A stretch of 64,000 bases of DNA from NCBI GenBank assembly GCA_014706295.1, contig JACSVZ010000039.1, positions 868,001 through 932,000 on the forward strand, given 5' to 3'. Below are positions 61,837-64,000 of this stretch, in pieces. The translations under genes were made by a program, and so were the position numbers. This DNA comes from Lycocorax pyrrhopterus obiensis (Eukaryota > Chordata > Aves > Passeriformes > Paradisaeidae). Position 1 is the first letter of the stretch. Each line of letters starts with the position of its first letter. Under the pieces are notes generated by a model. That model was not told where the DNA came from. It ran no database searches and saw nothing but the letters and a program-made list of their open reading frames with translations.

Positions 61837-64000
61837 AACCCTGGGCAAGCTGTATGGTTGGATCTACTTTTAAGACACTCAGTGCACTGCTATTTCAGTT
61901 GTTTTCTGTTAAATACATATGAATATTTATTATTTCAGGATATAGTCTTTGTGATTCAAAGCACTCCTGCTCTATGTAAATCTAAACAGAAACTGCTTTC
62001 CCCAAACTCACTGGCTCATCGCTGTACAGACAGTGACCTCTGTTAGAATCTGAAATCTCTGTTAGAATCTGAATCTCTTCGTCTGAAATTTATACACAGA
62101 GCAGTACACACTCATCACCAGAACAAGACTTCAAACTCTTGCAGATTCATAGAGGTTGCTGTGGTGTCTGTGCAGCCAGGCACTGATCTACACAATTTCA
62201 CATGCAGTGGTGCACGAGCCAACGCACAATGTACAGCCAGCAGCACCTGTGTGTTAACATGAACACATTTTACAGAAGAATAAGGTAAGAAATCTGGTAG
62301 CACAGAAAGCAGTTAACCTCCACAAAAATAACACAAAACAAAACATTAACTTGACAAATAAACAGTTTAGCTGTTAGTTCTTCTTTTGAAGCATTGCTTC
62401 CTACTAATATCAGGACGATTAATGCAAGAGCTCCCAAAGTGGATATGGTCCTTAAGTTCTGGGTGACACAAGCACATATACAAAGTGTCTAATGGACTCT
62501 GTCTTGCATACAGCGATATTCTTTTAATTATTCATGCTAGACCTACTATGTTTTAGAAATCTCAATGCATTTTAGAAGAACCATTCGAGACACAAATTTA
62601 GGAAAACAAACACTCTCCAGATCAGCTTGAGAAGGCTCTGGCATTCTGTGCAAATTGATCAATCAATACATTGTTCGACACACAGAGAAAAGCACACTAC
62701 CTCTTCCTCCAAAAATTAAGTGCCTGTGAGATAGCAAAGAATAGCACTATTTTCACTCAAGTTTATTTGTAATAGTGATGTCATTTCAGTTCACTTGTTC
62801 ACTTCTTCCATTAAAACAGCTGCCAGTGTTTCTGAAAATCATACAGTGTCATCTGACACCAAGAGCACAAAAACTCTGCAGCAATCTCCTTAGTGCTTTC
62901 TTGTCAGTTGAAAAAGGAGCAATTTCACTTCAAGGCCAAATTGATCCAAACAAATCAAGGATCATTTTCTCAGACATCCTATGTCTTTGAAGCATTATTT
63001 CCTTCTCGCAGCAGATGCACTTCCATGGATTGAAAGTATTGCTGGGGCCTTGCTTTGTTTTATGTAATTGCTTCCATATATGAAGGTTTTTCAGGGAGAG
63101 GGAGGGAATATCACGTTCTCTAGTCTGCACACGGTGGCACTCAAGAACAGGGTGATCAACCAGTCGATGCCAACAATAGGAGCACAGCTCCTGCTGTGGC
63201 CTGAGGCTGCCCTGGGCTCATGGGTGGTGTTACATGCCTCAGCAGGTGGGTGGCTGCATGCAGCAGCCTTGTAAACGGCCTGCAGACACTTCTGCTTTTC
63301 CCTTGGCCCCACAATTGAAGAACAGCAAAGGTATTCCCAGCAAGGCCTTCAAAAAATGTGTATGTTAATCTCCTGTCTTTGTAACATACTTGTAAGGTAG
63401 GAGGCTCTAACCCTCTATCTCATTCCTGCGTTCTGAGTACTCCACAGAAGAGCAGTTTATTCCAATTACCATCTGGCATAGCTGCTTGCTTAGCTTAAGT
63501 AGCAGAGCTACATGTGTGGGCTTGGAGGTTCCCAGGTTCAGGCACTGAGATGCTTTGAGTACAGAATTTTTTTACTCTGTTTTAGTTTGGGTCTGCCCAA
63601 GGACGAAAGAGAGACATTACCCTCAGCACACTGTGAATCAGACCTTTGTCTAAAATATAGTATTTTTAGTGACAAACATGAAATTCTGTTACTTGAGCAC
63701 CTCAGCAGAAAGACATTGAGACTAAAGCACTACATTACTGCCTTTCTTGGAGTACTTACAAAAGGGTGGTACAAAGCTCACTTGGCTGCTGAACTTTGCA
63801 ACCCTCATTGAATGGAAAATGGAGATGTGCAGTGCAGCTGCAAAGTAGGTGCTGTAACACATCATAGCACCAGACTGTAATTGAGTCAGGGCAATAGGGA
63901 GAAACAAAAACTCAGTTAGCACTCCGCTTTTCCCCACCAGTAAATCAGCAGCTGATTTTGCCAGTAAATTGCTCAAGTATATGCATACCACAGCACTGTC
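61837..64000. other. Unassigned non-coding stretch to right edge
   Basis: No gene or clear interspersed repeat. A 17-bp duplication lies at 62,038-62,073. 63,140-63,300 is GC-richer with several CAGC or CTGC words but no known motif. Frames are at most 99 codons and unrecognised. Confidence 0.45.
62038..62073 (+). repeat. 17-bp tandem duplication, 19-bp period
   Basis: CTCTGTTAGAATCTGAA occurs at 62,038-62,054 and again at 62,057-62,073. A small recent slippage duplication. Confidence 0.9.

Noticed and set aside
1..64000. tRNA, rRNA, CRISPR array, bacterial-type operon or mitochondrial insertion
   Set aside because: No cloverleaf with A/B boxes, no rRNA core text, no regularly spaced repeats, and no run of adjacent long frames were found; the window is typical vertebrate nuclear non-coding DNA.

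Overview
The window looks like nuclear DNA from a bird. It is AT-rich, CpG-poor and lacks operon-like gene packing. Its recognisable interspersed repeats are CR1 LINEs, including the characteristic avian 3' end (TCTATGATTCTATGA-type octamers and CCTTCCAACCTAA-type text), plus one avian-type endogenous-retrovirus LTR. The species cannot be determined from the window alone. I see no intact protein-coding gene, no rRNA or tRNA gene and no CRISPR array. Almost all open frames are short and explained by chance or by repeats, so the window is best read as intergenic DNA or the inside of a very large intron.

Layout: 1-376 is the 3' end of a CR1 that enters from the left. 376-7,790 is unassigned AT-rich DNA. 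7,790-8,652 is a decayed CR1 reverse-transcriptase tail. 11,770-12,100 is a decayed CR1 ORF1 fragment. 15,410-15,525 is a perfect (AAGG)29 tract. 15,526-38,300 is largely unassigned and holds only short repeats, one unusually long open frame on the minus strand (24,780-25,460), a pyrimidine-rich strip (about 30,770-31,280) and a TATA/GC-box site (32,718-32,740). 38,311-38,510 holds AT pentamer and TTTA repeats. 38,928-40,700 is the densest repeat cluster: CR1 3' end (minus), a solo LTR (plus) and an old CR1 (plus). 41.7-42.3 and 45.8-46.5 kb are AT-rich blocks dense in homeodomain- or POU-type motifs. 48.60-48.67 kb is a short CR1 tail. 49.36-49.63 kb has a CCAAT/TATA pair followed by two back-to-back hairpins. 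51.16-51.36 kb is a possible first exon with a signal-peptide-like start. 51,905-53,170 is the most informative repeat: a CR1 carrying the end of ORF1, the endonuclease and the start of the reverse transcriptase, with an internal deletion. 60.55-60.78 and 61.75-61.84 kb are further CR1 tails on the minus strand.

There is no gene network to describe. The story of the window is repeated insertion and decay of CR1 LINEs of several ages and both orientations, one retroviral LTR, and long unannotated stretches, some of which have the look of regulatory DNA. I did not find a convincing new biological system. The best leads are the 226-codon minus-strand frame at 24.8-25.5 kb, the signal-peptide-like exon at 51.2 kb, and the promoter-plus-hairpins unit at 49.4-49.6 kb. 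All three need outside evidence.
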